Origin: Bugula neritina
Taxonomy: Eukaryota > Bryozoa > Gymnolaemata > Cheilostomatida > Bugulidae
Assembly: GCA_964035545.1 (NCBI GenBank)
Contig: OZ037770.1
Location: 2,418,001 to 2,482,000, forward strand
Direction of reading: 5' to 3'
DNA: 64,000 bases
Shown: piece after piece, positions 24,541 to 34,460 of the stretch
Numbering within the stretch: position 1 is the first letter of the stretch
Layout: each line of letters begins with the position of its first letter
Notes under the pieces: model-generated
Told to the model about the DNA's origin: nothing
The model's input: only the letters and a program-made list of their open reading frames with translations
The model's database searches: none
Made by a program: the position numbers and the translations under genes

Positions 24541-25551
24541 ATGGCAGCCGGTGGACATAGAGCACCCCAGACACCACCCATGTTTCTAGAAAGGTACGGA
24601 TGCATGCGTGAAGCAAGAATTCAGTTTTTGAACCACAATTACCCTGTCAATCACAAGTTTGTATGTGAACTTTACGGCCAAGACAAGAGAACCCCATTGC
24701 ATACAGACATACTTGAGATTGCTCACAAAGACCAGGCCATATGCTCCTACGACTCGGTGTGTGCTGCAGACGACAAAAAAGTCTTCGTGGCTTTTACTGA
24801 AGACACCCTAAATATGAATCAAATAATGCTTATAGATGGCGAATGTCGACGAAGCGGGCCTGGAGGTCATATAACTAACACCAATGACATCTACGACTAT
24901 ATGGATTCACATCGGGTAACTTACATACGAAAACATTGCACTAATCCTACAGCATATACAATTAAAACAACATCGACAGCGTGCGCATCCAGCGTACAGG
25001 AACTCGGAATGATACAGTTGATGAAACCAGACTGTTCCCGGGGAAACAAACCAGAGGTCAGGGTTGAACTCTGCGCTGACACTGACAATGTTGTTAAGGT
25101 GTTGATCCTCTTATTTGCCACCAAGTTAGCCTTCATCGAGTACAAAATTGATGAATTCAAACCAGAATCGGGAGAGAATATTCCGGCGCTCACATCCCAC
25201 TTTCAATCCCTATGCACGGACGTCACAGCAGACCAAAACCCTCACCGCCCCATTATGAGGCCACAAGCCAGACACGCAACGTCATCCGTTCCACTTGGTG
25301 GTCAACAATCGCCGCAAGGGCTATCTCATACTGCTGCTGCCATGTGCCAGTTGAGTATCAACACCCCAGAAGCTGCCGTTGCCTATTGCAGAGGTTTCCT
25401 TGATGGATATACAGCTGCTATGAATCTCAGACAATGCCAAGTGCCCGAGAGTCAGCAGCCAGAAAGACCCAGGGGGCCAGCTGGCTGGTGCCCACCATCT
25501 TCTTCTGATAATGCCTCTAGCGGCCCATCTGCTTTTAGAAAATACAAATAA
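24541..25551 (+). CDS. Intronless novel family protein, paralogue 1
   Basis: Function not recognised. The product is 336 residues and is homologous along its length to the ORFs at 51289 and 52955. I chose the ATG at 24541 (MAAGGH) over the upstream in-frame ATG at 24517 because all three paralogues begin MAA(G/S)G. Shared blocks in order are MREARI-F-N, C(E/Q)LY--D, EI(A/S)H(K/R)DQAI, GPGG-I, YDY, HC-NP-A, LGMIQ, PEV-V, TDN(V/I)VK and KLA(F/Y)(I/L)EYK. A Cys/Pro-rich tail follows with an A-Y-C/S-R/K-G-F/Y--GY motif and a C-terminal PSAF. The segment VLILLFATKLAFIEYKI is one strongly hydrophobic helix near residue 190. There is no signal peptide. The order of strands plus a late hydrophobic helix recalls the scramblase/LURP-one (tubby-like) superfamily, which is only a hypothesis. 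This copy lacks the acidic segment found before PSAF in the others. A polyadenylation signal (AATAAA) lies near 25665. Confidence 0.85.
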   Translation: MAAGGHRAPQTPPMFLERYGCMREARIQFLNHNYPVNHKFVCELYGQDKRTPLHTDILEIAHKDQAICSYDSVCAADDKKVFVAFTEDTLNMNQIMLIDGECRRSGPGGHITNTNDIYDYMDSHRVTYIRKHCTNPTAYTIKTTSTACASSVQELGMIQLMKPDCSRGNKPEVRVELCADTDNVVKVLILLFATKLAFIEYKIDEFKPESGENIPALTSHFQSLCTDVTADQNPHRPIMRPQARHATSSVPLGGQQSPQGLSHTAAAMCQLSINTPEAAVAYCRGFLDGYTAAMNLRQCQVPESQQPERPRGPAGWCPPSSSDNASSGPSAFRKYK

Positions 25552-26008
25552 GTGACACTTTCATTGAAACCACAAGTTGTTGGAAGTCATAAAATTTTAG
25601 CACTTTTATTATACACTCTGTTTTTTTGGAAAAATTTTTTACAGTCATATTACCTTTTCGTTGCCAATAAAAAACTATCATAAGTTTAAAATTCTCCTTG
25701 CAACATGAAATCCATCGTTCACCATTGACACAACTTTCAACTGGGCTGCAACAAAATAAATTTCATATAAAACAACTATGTAAACATTTCAATTTTACTA
25801 TTATGGATTATTTTGCTAGCTGAACAACTGGTAATATTGATAAACAGAACATTTATGAACAGAAATGATTTGTTTTAGTGAACAAGAAATCTGCAGGGAT
25901 CATCAAAATGATATAAGCGAAACACATGGCCGACCAGGCACGAAATAGTAGGACTTTATTTGATTTTTCAACAAGCGAGTTTTAAAATCTTAACAATGTT
26001 AAAAATAA
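25552..26008. other. 3' UTR and spacer
   Basis: Carries the AATAAA at about 25665 for the preceding gene, then plain AT-rich sequence up to the TIR element. Nothing else seen. Confidence 0.45.
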
Positions 26009-27334
26009 TATAGGGGTAACGGGGGCACAACAGTCATAGGGGTACAAAAAGCCGGCCAAATTGTGAGAGAACTTATTGACTTAGAGTTGTGATTTTTTTT
26101 TCATAAAAAGATATTGACATAATTATTCAGCCTTTGTAGTTTCAACACTTGCGGAACATTCGTGTTGAAAAGGCGAGTAAAAAACTGTTTTTACCTACTT
26201 TTTGTAAATTTTTTAGGATGTCGTTGAAGCCTTATAACTTTTTACACTCAAAGGCAAGAAGCCTAGATTTTACTAATATTGTTGCCATTGCTTGCCTCTA
26301 CAATGCTCCACTAGTATAACAGCAAACACTGAAATAAATTTTCCTTGAGGCACATTTATTTTCAATTTGGCCACACGGGGCACAATGGGCCATGCTGACC
26401 GGGGCACAATGGGCCACCCGATTATTGCACCCTGATCACTGTTATTAGTTTGTTTGCCCAAAAAGTTGGCTGAAATGTTACTAAAATCTATAAATATAGC
26501 CATTTCTGACCTTTTTGTAAAATATCAAAGACATCATGGTAAGACTACAAAACTACAAGTTGAAGCTTCCCTAATACATGCATCTGGTGAGGTTAAAGCT
26601 TTGCCATTTTATACATAATACAAAACACTCTGCTGTTGCTACTAGTAGATAGTCATGATAATCATTATATATTACACCATTGAGAGAATATACATGCATT
26701 TGACTGAAATAAATTGTGATTTGCTCATTTGCTCCCCCCTCTCCCTTCCGTACTCCAGTCACAAACCTCAGCCATGTATGCACTTTAGCTACAGTTCATT
26801 GAAAAAAGTTCACTCAGAATTTTGTAATACATTTTAGTAAAGCTTTTTTTTAATAAACGTTGCTCTGAAGTGAAAATAACAAAACATTTTTAGTTTTAAA
26901 CGGTAATAATAATGGCACTGCAGAACCGAGTGACGTGCGTTTGATTTTGCCTTCCTCTGCTATCCGTAGTGGCACAAACTGTACAGCTAAAACATGAATT
27001 TTGCTGTAGATCTGAAAGAGTATCTTTATTTATTTGTACTATTAAATAAATAAAAATCAGATATAACAAAATACGCAAAATTTCAATATATTTGTTGTGT
27101 TCTACCCAGTGGCCCATTGTACCCCGGTACCGGGGCACAATGGGCCAATTTTTTCGTCATGAAAATTTCATTATTCTGAAAGTTGGGAAAGAGATAGAAA
27201 CAACAAACTGGTACCTGTAATACACAACAGATGTAGCATTAAGACTAGAGATTATTGAGCTAGTAACTTGAAAAACAGACGAATTAGAGCAACAAATGCA
27301 AAATTCGGCCCGTTGTGCCCCCGTTACCCCTATA
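26009..27334. mobile_element. 1.3-kb TIR element, non-autonomous DNA transposon
   Basis: Perfect 23-bp terminal inverted repeats at 26009-26031 and 27312-27334, beginning TATAGGGGTAACGGGGG on each strand. The ends are TATA, so the target duplication is TA or TATA. Interior copies of GGGGCACAATGGGCC occur at 26377 and 26401. A 36-bp near-palindrome built from the same motif lies at 27111-27146, which suggests nesting or an internal duplication. No ORF resembles a transposase. I cannot assign a superfamily safely. Confidence 0.85.
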
Positions 27335-27466
27335 TGCACATTACCAAGTTAGACCAGAAGCAGGGTAGTCACAGCGACCCAACAGTAAGGATAGCCTGGT
27401 AGATCAGATAAAACAGTATTATTTTGCAGAATAGATAATGCACAGTAACATAATGATAGTTTATAA

Positions 27467-27560
27467 CAGGGGTGTCCAACCTTTCAACACCGAGGGCCAC
27501 TCTGCAAGTTGTAGCTTGAGCCGAGGTTCACAACATTTCTGTTTTTTAAATCAATTTTCA
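27467..27560 (+). mobile_element. hAT-like element end
   Basis: CAGGGGTGTCCAACCTTTC followed by GAGGGCCAC matches the common terminal sequence of hAT (Charlie-type) elements in animal genomes. The opposite end was not found, so this is a solo end or truncated copy. Confidence 0.55.
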
Positions 27561-27635
27561 ATATTTATTAAGCAGCTGCAGGCTATATGTATTGTAATAA
27601 GCATAACTAGGCTTTGCATGTTTATTAAAATCAAA

Positions 27636-27660
27636 ACATATATATATATATATATATATA
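27636..27660. repeat. (TA)n microsatellite
   Basis: About 12 TA dinucleotides. Confidence 0.9.
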
Positions 27661-27825
27661 GACAATGGACATTTATAACCAACAAGTAACAATATTATTA
27701 TTTTCTCTGTACGAATATTTTATTACATTACCCACAATACTTTTTCTGGTCCTTTCTCTTCTTCTACATACGTAAAATACAAGTCTCACCAACTACAACT
27801 CTACAAATTTCATCTTAATATTTAA

Positions 27826-28244
27826 AAATGAACAAGGTGACATCAGTCTTTAACTCAACAGTTTATGGACCCAGAAACAAGCTACAATTCAATGGAGACT
27901 CTACATCTTACAAAATTTGGGAAAAACAATTTATACACACTGGACTGCGGCATACACAAAGCCATCCTTCGACTACGAACTTTAATAAGTAGAATAGAAG
28001 AGCATATGCTAAGTGGGTACAAGTGCTAGACAAAAAAGAACTTCCACTTATCATTTAATATTAGCAGCTTCGAAAATAGAAAGTGGAGAATTGTGAACTT
28101 GGGGAAAGGGGCTTAGAGATCATGAAAATAATATTTTCAATTGTTGTTGACCGTTTCAAACAAAACTTGACAAGACAAAAACTGCTAGTTGACTGTGGAG
28201 CTACTTGCAACACCATAAATGACAAAAGCCACTTGACAAGATAT
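27826..28244 (+). pseudogene. Decayed retrotransposon gag/protease relic
   Basis: Broken reading frames show a gag-like N-terminus (KLQFNGDSTSYKIWEKQF), then AKWVQVLDKKELPLI, and after further frame breaks a retropepsin active-site motif (LLVDCGATCNTI). The order fits the gag and protease of an LTR retroelement with internal deletions and stops. It ends exactly where the 5' LTR of the younger element begins, so that element either inserted here or recombined with it. Confidence 0.65.
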
Positions 28245-28638
28245 TGTGATAGATTTTAGTAATGCAATTCTTATTATATTAATCGAAAAGGTTTACTCTG
28301 TACTGTTTATTATCTTGCGAGTTCCGGAGTGTAATTATGGACAGCAGTGGCACCATTAGTAACCACCTATCAGGACAGTCACACTAATTAACAGCAGGTG
28401 GAGCTAGCTAGTTGCAGCGCGCTGAGTAGCTAGCCGGCAGAGCAGCTTGGGACTTCATCTAGAGTAGTTGTGTATTAAAGCTCACTAATTATGTAATCGT
28501 TTTCTATTCATGCTAGCAGTAAATAACCTTCTTGTATTTGTGTAAATAATAAAGTATCTTATCGTAAACAACCTGGTGCAGTGGCTTTGATTAAGTTGAC
28601 CCACACATAATAATAGTGAACTGGCAAAATTCACTACA
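28245..28638 (+). repeat. 5' LTR
   Basis: 394 bp bounded by TGTGAT and CACTACA, with AATAAA near 28547 as a likely polyadenylation signal. The usual tRNA primer site follows (TGGTGGCAGCGGTGGGATT); I did not match it to a particular tRNA. Confidence 0.9.
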
Positions 28639-28693
28639 CTGGTGGCAGCGGTGGGATTCCACTTAATACAAATGCCCCTAGCCAGGGAGTAAA

Positions 28694-29566
28694 ATGGCCG
28701 ACGAAGTCGTCGAGGCGCCCCGACAGGAGCCAGCAGCAATAGAGGAGGATCACATAGGCGGCCCAGCGCTGCCTATGGACAGGTACCACTTGCGGGCTCC
28801 CAGCTTCTCAGGAGAAGAAGATGTGGAGCAATTCATCACTGAGTTTAGTGATGTGGCGGACATCTGCGGATGGGCGAACAGGGTTACTCTGATCCAGCTG
28901 CGGTTGTGTCTGACAGGGCCGGCTAAACCCTATGGGATAAGCCAGAATGTCGGTGACATATTTGAAGCACTACGAGCTAGGTTTGGATTAACCGCTCGAG
29001 ATGCTCGCGTGCAACTGCAGAGTCTTAGGAGAAATCCTAAAACCAATCTGCGAGAGCACGCTACCGTAGTCGAACGACTGGCACAAGTTGCTTACAGCGA
29101 CTTGCCTGCCGACAGTCGACAGAGCCTAGCACTGGATGCATTCCTCCAGTCTATTAACAACCTCGGTCTGAAACAGCATCTGCTGGTAGCCGAAGTTGAG
29201 ACTATGGAGAGAGCTCTAAGGCTTAGGAATGCCTATTTCCAAGCCGACAGTGCAAGTCGACCTGGAGCGACAGTACAGCAGGTCGGGGCAGACGACGTGT
29301 CGACGTCGCCAGCGAAGACAGCTGTACAGGTCGTAGCGGCAGCAGCAGACGAATCTACTAGCTTAACCACGAGCTTGATTCGAGAACTGCTAGCCGAGAT
29401 CAGGCAACTGCGCCAGCAGGCGACAGCCGAGAGACCCAAGAGGTCATCGGTAGCTGTCGACGACAGGCGCGGCCCCGTATGCTGGGGCTGTGGTAGTGGT
29501 GGGCACTTCCTACGGAGTTGCCCCCGCGGCAGTGGGGGGCGGTTAAACAGCGACGGCCCACGGTAA
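28694..29566 (+). CDS. gag: Retrotransposon Gag
   Basis: 290 residues, intact. The capsid-like central region includes FSGEEDVEQFITEFSDV and a typical retrotransposon gag helix series. Near the C-terminus (about residue 266) is one CCHC zinc knuckle, CWGCGSGGHFLRSC, with C-x2-C-x4-H-x4-C spacing, expected to bind the element's RNA. The start is the first ATG after the primer site. The 3' end overlaps the pol-remnant frame by about 49 nt in a different frame, an arrangement usual for frameshifted gag-pol. Confidence 0.9.
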   Translation: MADEVVEAPRQEPAAIEEDHIGGPALPMDRYHLRAPSFSGEEDVEQFITEFSDVADICGWANRVTLIQLRLCLTGPAKPYGISQNVGDIFEALRARFGLTARDARVQLQSLRRNPKTNLREHATVVERLAQVAYSDLPADSRQSLALDAFLQSINNLGLKQHLLVAEVETMERALRLRNAYFQADSASRPGATVQQVGADDVSTSPAKTAVQVVAAAADESTSLTTSLIRELLAEIRQLRQQATAERPKRSSVAVDDRRGPVCWGCGSGGHFLRSCPRGSGGRLNSDGPR

Positions 29567-30849
29567 CTTCCGCCTACCGTGGGCCCCAGTTTAACCCCCC
29601 AAGGCAGAGGCTACGGCCCCCACCCCACCGGGTGAGGAGGCCGCCTTCGCCAGAGTGGCAAGGCCCAAGGAGAGTGAGTCGGCCGCAAGGCCCACCAATA
29701 CCTCCGACTTGGGCACTCAAAAACCGCTTTGAAGGTTTGCTTGATGAGGGAGTGAACGACGAATGGGATCAGCAAGTGTTCTGCTATTTCGGCTTGCCGG
29801 AGCAGATACACTCTGACCAAGGCGCCCAGTTTCAGTCGCAACTTATGAGCGATCTCTGTAAAGTGTGGGGGGTAAACCAGAGTCGGACGGCCCCGTATCA
29901 CCCGCAAGGGAACGGGGTTGTGGAGCGGAACAACCGAATGCTAGGGGACTCTCTGAGAAGCCTGCTTATCGGTAGGAGCCAGGAAGAGTGGGACTTGGTG
30001 TTGCCGCAGATCATGCGAGCGTACCGTAGTACCCCTCACTCCAGTACACTGGAGACCCCTAATTTTCTCATGCTGGGGAGAGAAACAAGGGTTCCTGAGC
30101 ACGTAACCTATCATGTTCCGACTCCCGAGAGCAATGTCCACGACTACGTGGACAAGCTCGTAAAACGCATGGGGACGGCTCACGAGGTGCTACGTGAGCA
30201 GCAGTGGCAGGTCAGGAGTGGTGACTCCGACGACTCACCTTTATACAAGGTGGGGGACTGGGTCTGGATGACCAGTCATCGCCGCAGGCGCGGACAGGCA
30301 GCCAAGTTGCAGCCGAAGTTCGTAGGTCCCTACTGCGTAATTGAGGTAATGCCAAACCATACATACAAAGTGGAACGGTCTGGACAAGTGTCGATCCAGA
30401 ACGAGGCACGGCTAAAACCTCACTGGGCAAGTCCTGATGCGGCAGGTCAAGCACCTCCTCTCTTAGAGCCAGCTAGGCGCCCCCCTATGAGGGGACGACC
30501 CATGGCGTATCGAGAGATTGAGGAGATACTGCCAGACCAGGACGGGGCGGCTGATGCGTCGGCCGACCAGCCCCAGCCTCCTCCACCCCAGGAAGAGGAG
30601 GTCGACACACCTGAAGACTTGTCAGAGCCGGCCCCACCACCTGTGGAGCCGGTCGACAGGCCCATCGTTCCGGATGAGATTGAAATCCCTCAAAATAATG
30701 AGGGAGAGGCAGCTGGGGGAGGGCCACCCGTACTGGTGGACCCCCCGTACTGGCGACACCACCCGTGGTGGAAGAGTCACCAGTCGCAGCAATTTCCCCG
30801 GTACCGTTGGACCGTAGCCAACGTACCAGGGCGCCACCATCTTATTTAA
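29518..30849 (+). pseudogene. Truncated Pol: integrase C-terminal half
   Basis: The open frame starts in sequence continuing from gag (Pro/Arg-rich) and switches near 29740 into integrase. Second and third catalytic residues are present (SDQGAQF and VVERNN, spacing D-x35-E), followed by a GPY/F module (KFVGPYCVIEV), which marks Ty3/Gypsy elements. The first catalytic Asp and everything from protease through RNase H are absent, consistent with one deletion joining KNRFEGLL to integrase sequence. The frame stays open through a Pro/Glu-rich tail, so the deletion is recent or the product is maintained. As it stands it cannot be a working polymerase or integrase. Confidence 0.85.
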
Positions 30850-31134
30850 AAGACTTCTTGTGTGACTTGGTCGACATGCACAGTATTCTGTAGCATGGCG
30901 ACATTCACAAAGAAGTCTGGGGGAGCGAGGTAATTGATAACAGGCGACCCCGTGGCGGATTGAATAGGTCAGCCGGGGGTCAGCAGAGCGTAGCCAAATC
31001 AACAGCGTATAGGGTGTTACATAAGCACTCTAGCTGTGAGCGCTCTTTTCAATTACAGCTAGCAAACAGACAGCACGTCTTTTGCAATAAACAATTTGGC
31101 TATCTACGAGCCCTAAGAAAGCAGCAGCATCATT
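30850..31134 (+). other. Junction between pol remnant and zinc-finger gene
   Basis: Contains a purine-rich run (AGTCTGGGGGAGCGAGG, about 30915-30931) that may be the element's original polypurine tract. From about 30950 it carries the 5' flank shared with the second zinc-finger copy (from about 33740, GAATAGGTCAGCCGGGGGTC). This shared flank is probably the gene's promoter and 5' UTR. Confidence 0.5.
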
Positions 31135-32257
31135 ATGTCTAATGCAGCAACTGTTTTGGGGGGTAAGTCTACTAGAAAGTCTATAATAATTAATTAGAAT
31201 TTATTCTGGTAGCGACAGCAGTCTCACTTTGTCATAATGATAAAGTTGAAACTCCTGACAGCAAATGATATTTGATAGTTAGAGTGGGACAGTCGACTCA
31301 GCTGATTACACCATCAGTGAGTGACAGTGAGACTCGATTATTTAATATTGTTTGGAACGGGAGTCCCACGCATAGAGTGTAATTAAATTTAAATACTCTA
31401 TTGCAGGTGAGACTGAGCCTGTATCCGACGAGATACAGGCATTACTTGACACGCCTACGACTAACTGGGACAGCATGTCAGAAGCAGGGGTAGACATGCT
31501 GTCCGACATACACTTAGCAACATTTACGGACTCCCCGACACACACTGCGATGCAAATTGATACCAACGACTTGACTGATGACTTGACTGTAGCCAAGGAC
31601 AATACTCTAGCACTACCACGGGCCTTACTGGGACGGACTAACTGGACGACTCGAACACTGATAGAAGCACTAGTAGGGTCAGACGACAATAGACAATGTA
31701 CTGAATGTAGAAGAATACTATCTACTACTAGGAGACTGAGAATACATGTCCCGCAACATTTTACTGTGACTTTCTGTCCCTGCGGAGTCCACCACTTCTG
31801 CAGGGACACGATACTACGACATCAACGGACTAGAGACTGCTACGTTGGACACTTATATGAAGTCGACGCAGACTGCTACACTGAGTTCAGGGACCTGATA
31901 CTACCTCACGTGACCGACCCAGACCGACGACAGACTCTCCTAGACCATTTCCCCGCTACCCGACCTACAGTAGAGAGTGACTCTGATGCAGACCCCCAAC
32001 CCTCCGAGACAACGACTACCTACCCTCCAGACGTAACCACCCAACCTCTACGCGTCGTAGTAACCCGTGCTGGACGCGCGGTAACGAAGGACTCACAACC
32101 CCCAATGACGACAATCTCCTATGTGCCCCGACACACCCATAAGAAGAGGGGTGCTAGCAGCACACCCCGAGATGACAGCGACCCTGACCAATCCCTACTA
32201 ACCGACATTAGGAAAGTGCAACGGCGTATGGCTCGCCTCAGTAAGGAACAGAAGTGA
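31135..32257 (+). CDS. Zinc-finger gene copy A1 inside LTR element
   Basis: Two exons: 31135-31162 (MSNAATVLG) and 31407-32257, with a GTAAGT donor and TTGCAG acceptor. They join in frame for 292 residues. An acidic N-terminal region (DEIQALLDTPTTNWDSM) precedes one C2H2 finger (C-x2-C-x12-H-x3-H, CTECRRILSTTRRLRIHVPQH). A C2HC-like module follows (C-x-C-x12-H-x5-C, CPCGVHHFC...LRHQRTRDC), then VGHLYEVDADCYTEF. I associate this tandem finger arrangement with lophotrochozoan gene families of unknown function; DNA binding is presumed. An in-frame TGA at 32255 is followed by 19 more codons of charged helix ending TGA-TAG, so the copy has probably lost its coiled-coil tail. Confidence 0.8.
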
Positions 32258-32543
32258 GGGACCACCGAGCTGGCTAAGTTGCAGACCCGACTAGAGAAAC
32301 GGCTGGCGAAGAAGTGATAGAAGTGCGGACACCTACACATGTACCCCCCCTCCTGGCTAGTCAAGCAATGTAAATAGGTGTTATGGACTACGGCGTGAAG
32401 ACTCGTTTCTTATACTTATGTTATCTACTCTGTATATATATTTTCTCTTGTTCAAGTGTACCCCTAGTTTTGTAAAACCCTATGTTACCTTCATCATTAT
32501 TCGTGTGTTACTGTCTAGAGTACTTTTCGATAGGCGAGGAGAG

Positions 32544-33723
32544 TGTGATAGATTTTAGTAATGCAATTCTTATTATATTAATCGAAAAGGTTTACTCTGT
32601 ACTGTTTATTATCTTGTGAGTTCGACACTGTCGGAGTGTAACTATGGACAGCAGTGGCACCATTAGTAACCACCTATCAGGACAGTCACACTAATTAACA
32701 GCAGGTGGAGCTAGCTACTCGTAGTTGCAGCGCGCTGAGTAGCTAGCCGGCAGAGCAGCTTGGGACTTCATCTAGAGTAGTTGTGTATTAAAGCTCACTA
32801 ATTATGTAATCGTTTTCTATTCATGCTAGCAGTAAATAACCTTCTTGTATTTGTGTAAATAATAAAGTATCTTATCGTAAACAACCTGGTGCAGTGGCTT
32901 TGATTAAAGGATTGCTCTATCTTGTCTAATAAATGGCCATTTAGGTCAAACACACATAATATTGTGTTTTTCTAAGCATGCATTGACAAAAAGCATTTGA
33001 CCAAAGGTAGAAAAAGTTAGTTGAAGTTGAGGGTGTAGATTGGTAACAGCCAAAACGCCGATTTTGAAATGAGCTGGGAACTGTGACGTAACAGCGCCAG
33101 CATTCCTGCTGGTCACGTGACTATACAAATGAATAACTATAGAAATATGACTGTGAGATGTGATCTTTCAGCTCGTAATTTGTATATTTATAGAAGTGCA
33201 AATGTGAATTATCTCAATCTATAGTTTTTTGACATGTTAAATAACATGTATGTGATAACATTAGGCCATATTTTGCTTGTAAGCATAGAAAAAAGCATTG
33301 CAAAAACATGCATTCTTTAGGATGAATGCCTGCGATCGATCTAAACTAGGTCAAATTGTACAATATTATGGGCGCACCAAAGCTGACCTATATAGCGCAC
33401 TGTAACTGCTTGAGCGTTATTGGTTGATGTTGCGTTCAGCAACCTTGAATACTAGCGTTATAGTTAGCACGTGCAGCATAGTTACTGGCGTTCACACGTC
33501 ACGTATTAGGCTATTCTTTTTCATGGCTGAAAATTTTACCTCCCTCAAAATTGGAATTTTGAAAAGCTGTTTTCTAGGCATATATCCCTTTGCAAAGTCA
33601 CAATTGTTTGCATACACAATAGATTATAGTTCATAATTATAATGTGATTGTAATAAACTAAGATAGAGCAATCCTTTAAGGTGACCCACACATAATAATA
33701 GTGAACTGGCAAAATTCACTACA
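32544..33723 (+). repeat. 3' LTR, interrupted
   Basis: Matches the 5' LTR over about 408 bp. It has small insertions near 32625 and 32720 and is split by the 768-bp TTAA-flanked element at 32908-33675. Confidence 0.9.
32908..33675. mobile_element. TTAA-flanked TIR element in the 3' LTR
   Basis: 768 bp with perfect 16-bp inverted ends (AGGATTGCTCTATCTT) and TTAA on both sides (32904-32907 and 33676-33679). The uninterrupted 5' LTR has a single TTAA at the matching place, which proves the insertion. TTAA duplications are typical of piggyBac and Kolobok elements. No transposase ORF is present, so this is a MITE-like non-autonomous copy. Confidence 0.9.
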
Positions 33724-33739
33724 GTATGCTACCCAGTGG

Positions 33740-34460
33740 CAGATAGAATAGGTCAGCCGGGGGTCAGCAGAGCGAAGCCGACTCAATATCGTATAGGGTG
33801 TTACATAACCACTCTAGCTGTGAGCGCTCTTTTCAATTACAACCAGCTAACAGGCAGCACGTCTTTTTGCAGTGACTAAATTTGGCTACTACGAGCCCTA
33901 AGAAAACAGATAGCAAACATTATGTCTAATGCAGCAACTGTTTTGGAGGGCAAGTCTACTAGAAATTCTATATTATTTAATTAGAATTTATTCTGGTAGC
34001 GATATCAGTCTCGCTTTATCAGAATGATAAAGTTGAAACTCCTAACATCAGACAATACGTTGATGATTAGCGTGGGACAGTCGACTCAACTGATTGTGTG
34101 ATCAGTGAGTTAACGGACTGTGTGACTCATTTATCAGTATTGTATTGAAACAGGAGTCCCACGCATAGTGTGATTCAGACAGTAGATGAATTTAAATACT
34201 CTATTGCAGGTGAGACTGAGTCTGTATCTGACGAGATACAGGCACTGCTTGATACACCAACTACCAACTGGGACAGCATGTCAGAGACAGAGATGGATAT
34301 GCTGTCCGACATGCAATTGTCGACCATGACGGACTCACCGACAGTGACGACTAGACAAACTGCCATGCAATTAGACCTTACTGACTTGACTGAGACGACT
34401 GACCAAACTATTGCACTACCTCGAGCCTTACTAAGACGAACAAACTGGACTACACGCGGG
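33740..34460 (+). pseudogene. Truncated zinc-finger gene copy A2
   Basis: The 5' flank, exon 1 (ATG at 33922) and exon 2 (from 34210) match copy A1. Exon 1 ends in GC (GGCAAGT) where A1 has GT, so splicing would need a GC donor. The exon 2 match stops at 34460, just after RRTNWTTR and before the zinc fingers, and the frame ends soon after. It is a truncated copy or the N-terminal part of a longer array unit. Confidence 0.7.

Larger units (their letters stand above)
28245..33723 (+). mobile_element. Internally deleted Ty3/Gypsy-type LTR retrotransposon carrying a zinc-finger gene
   Basis: 5' LTR 28245-28638, gag 28694-29566, a truncated pol (integrase core and C-terminus only) to 30849, a zinc-finger gene with one intron (31135-32257), a purine-rich stretch (GGCGAGGAGAG) at 32533-32543, and the 3' LTR 32544-33723 interrupted by a TTAA element. 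Protease, reverse transcriptase, RNase H and the start of integrase are missing, so it cannot move on its own. The LTRs differ by about three substitutions and two small indels apart from the insertion, so it is young. The flanking 5-mers (GATAT and GTATG) are not a target duplication, which points to recombination after insertion. The interior is clearly richer in GC than the surroundings. Confidence 0.85.

Noticed and set aside
29611-31002. Minus-strand ORFs of 80-126 codons
   Set aside because: Antisense shadows of the GC-rich gag/pol region of the LTR element.
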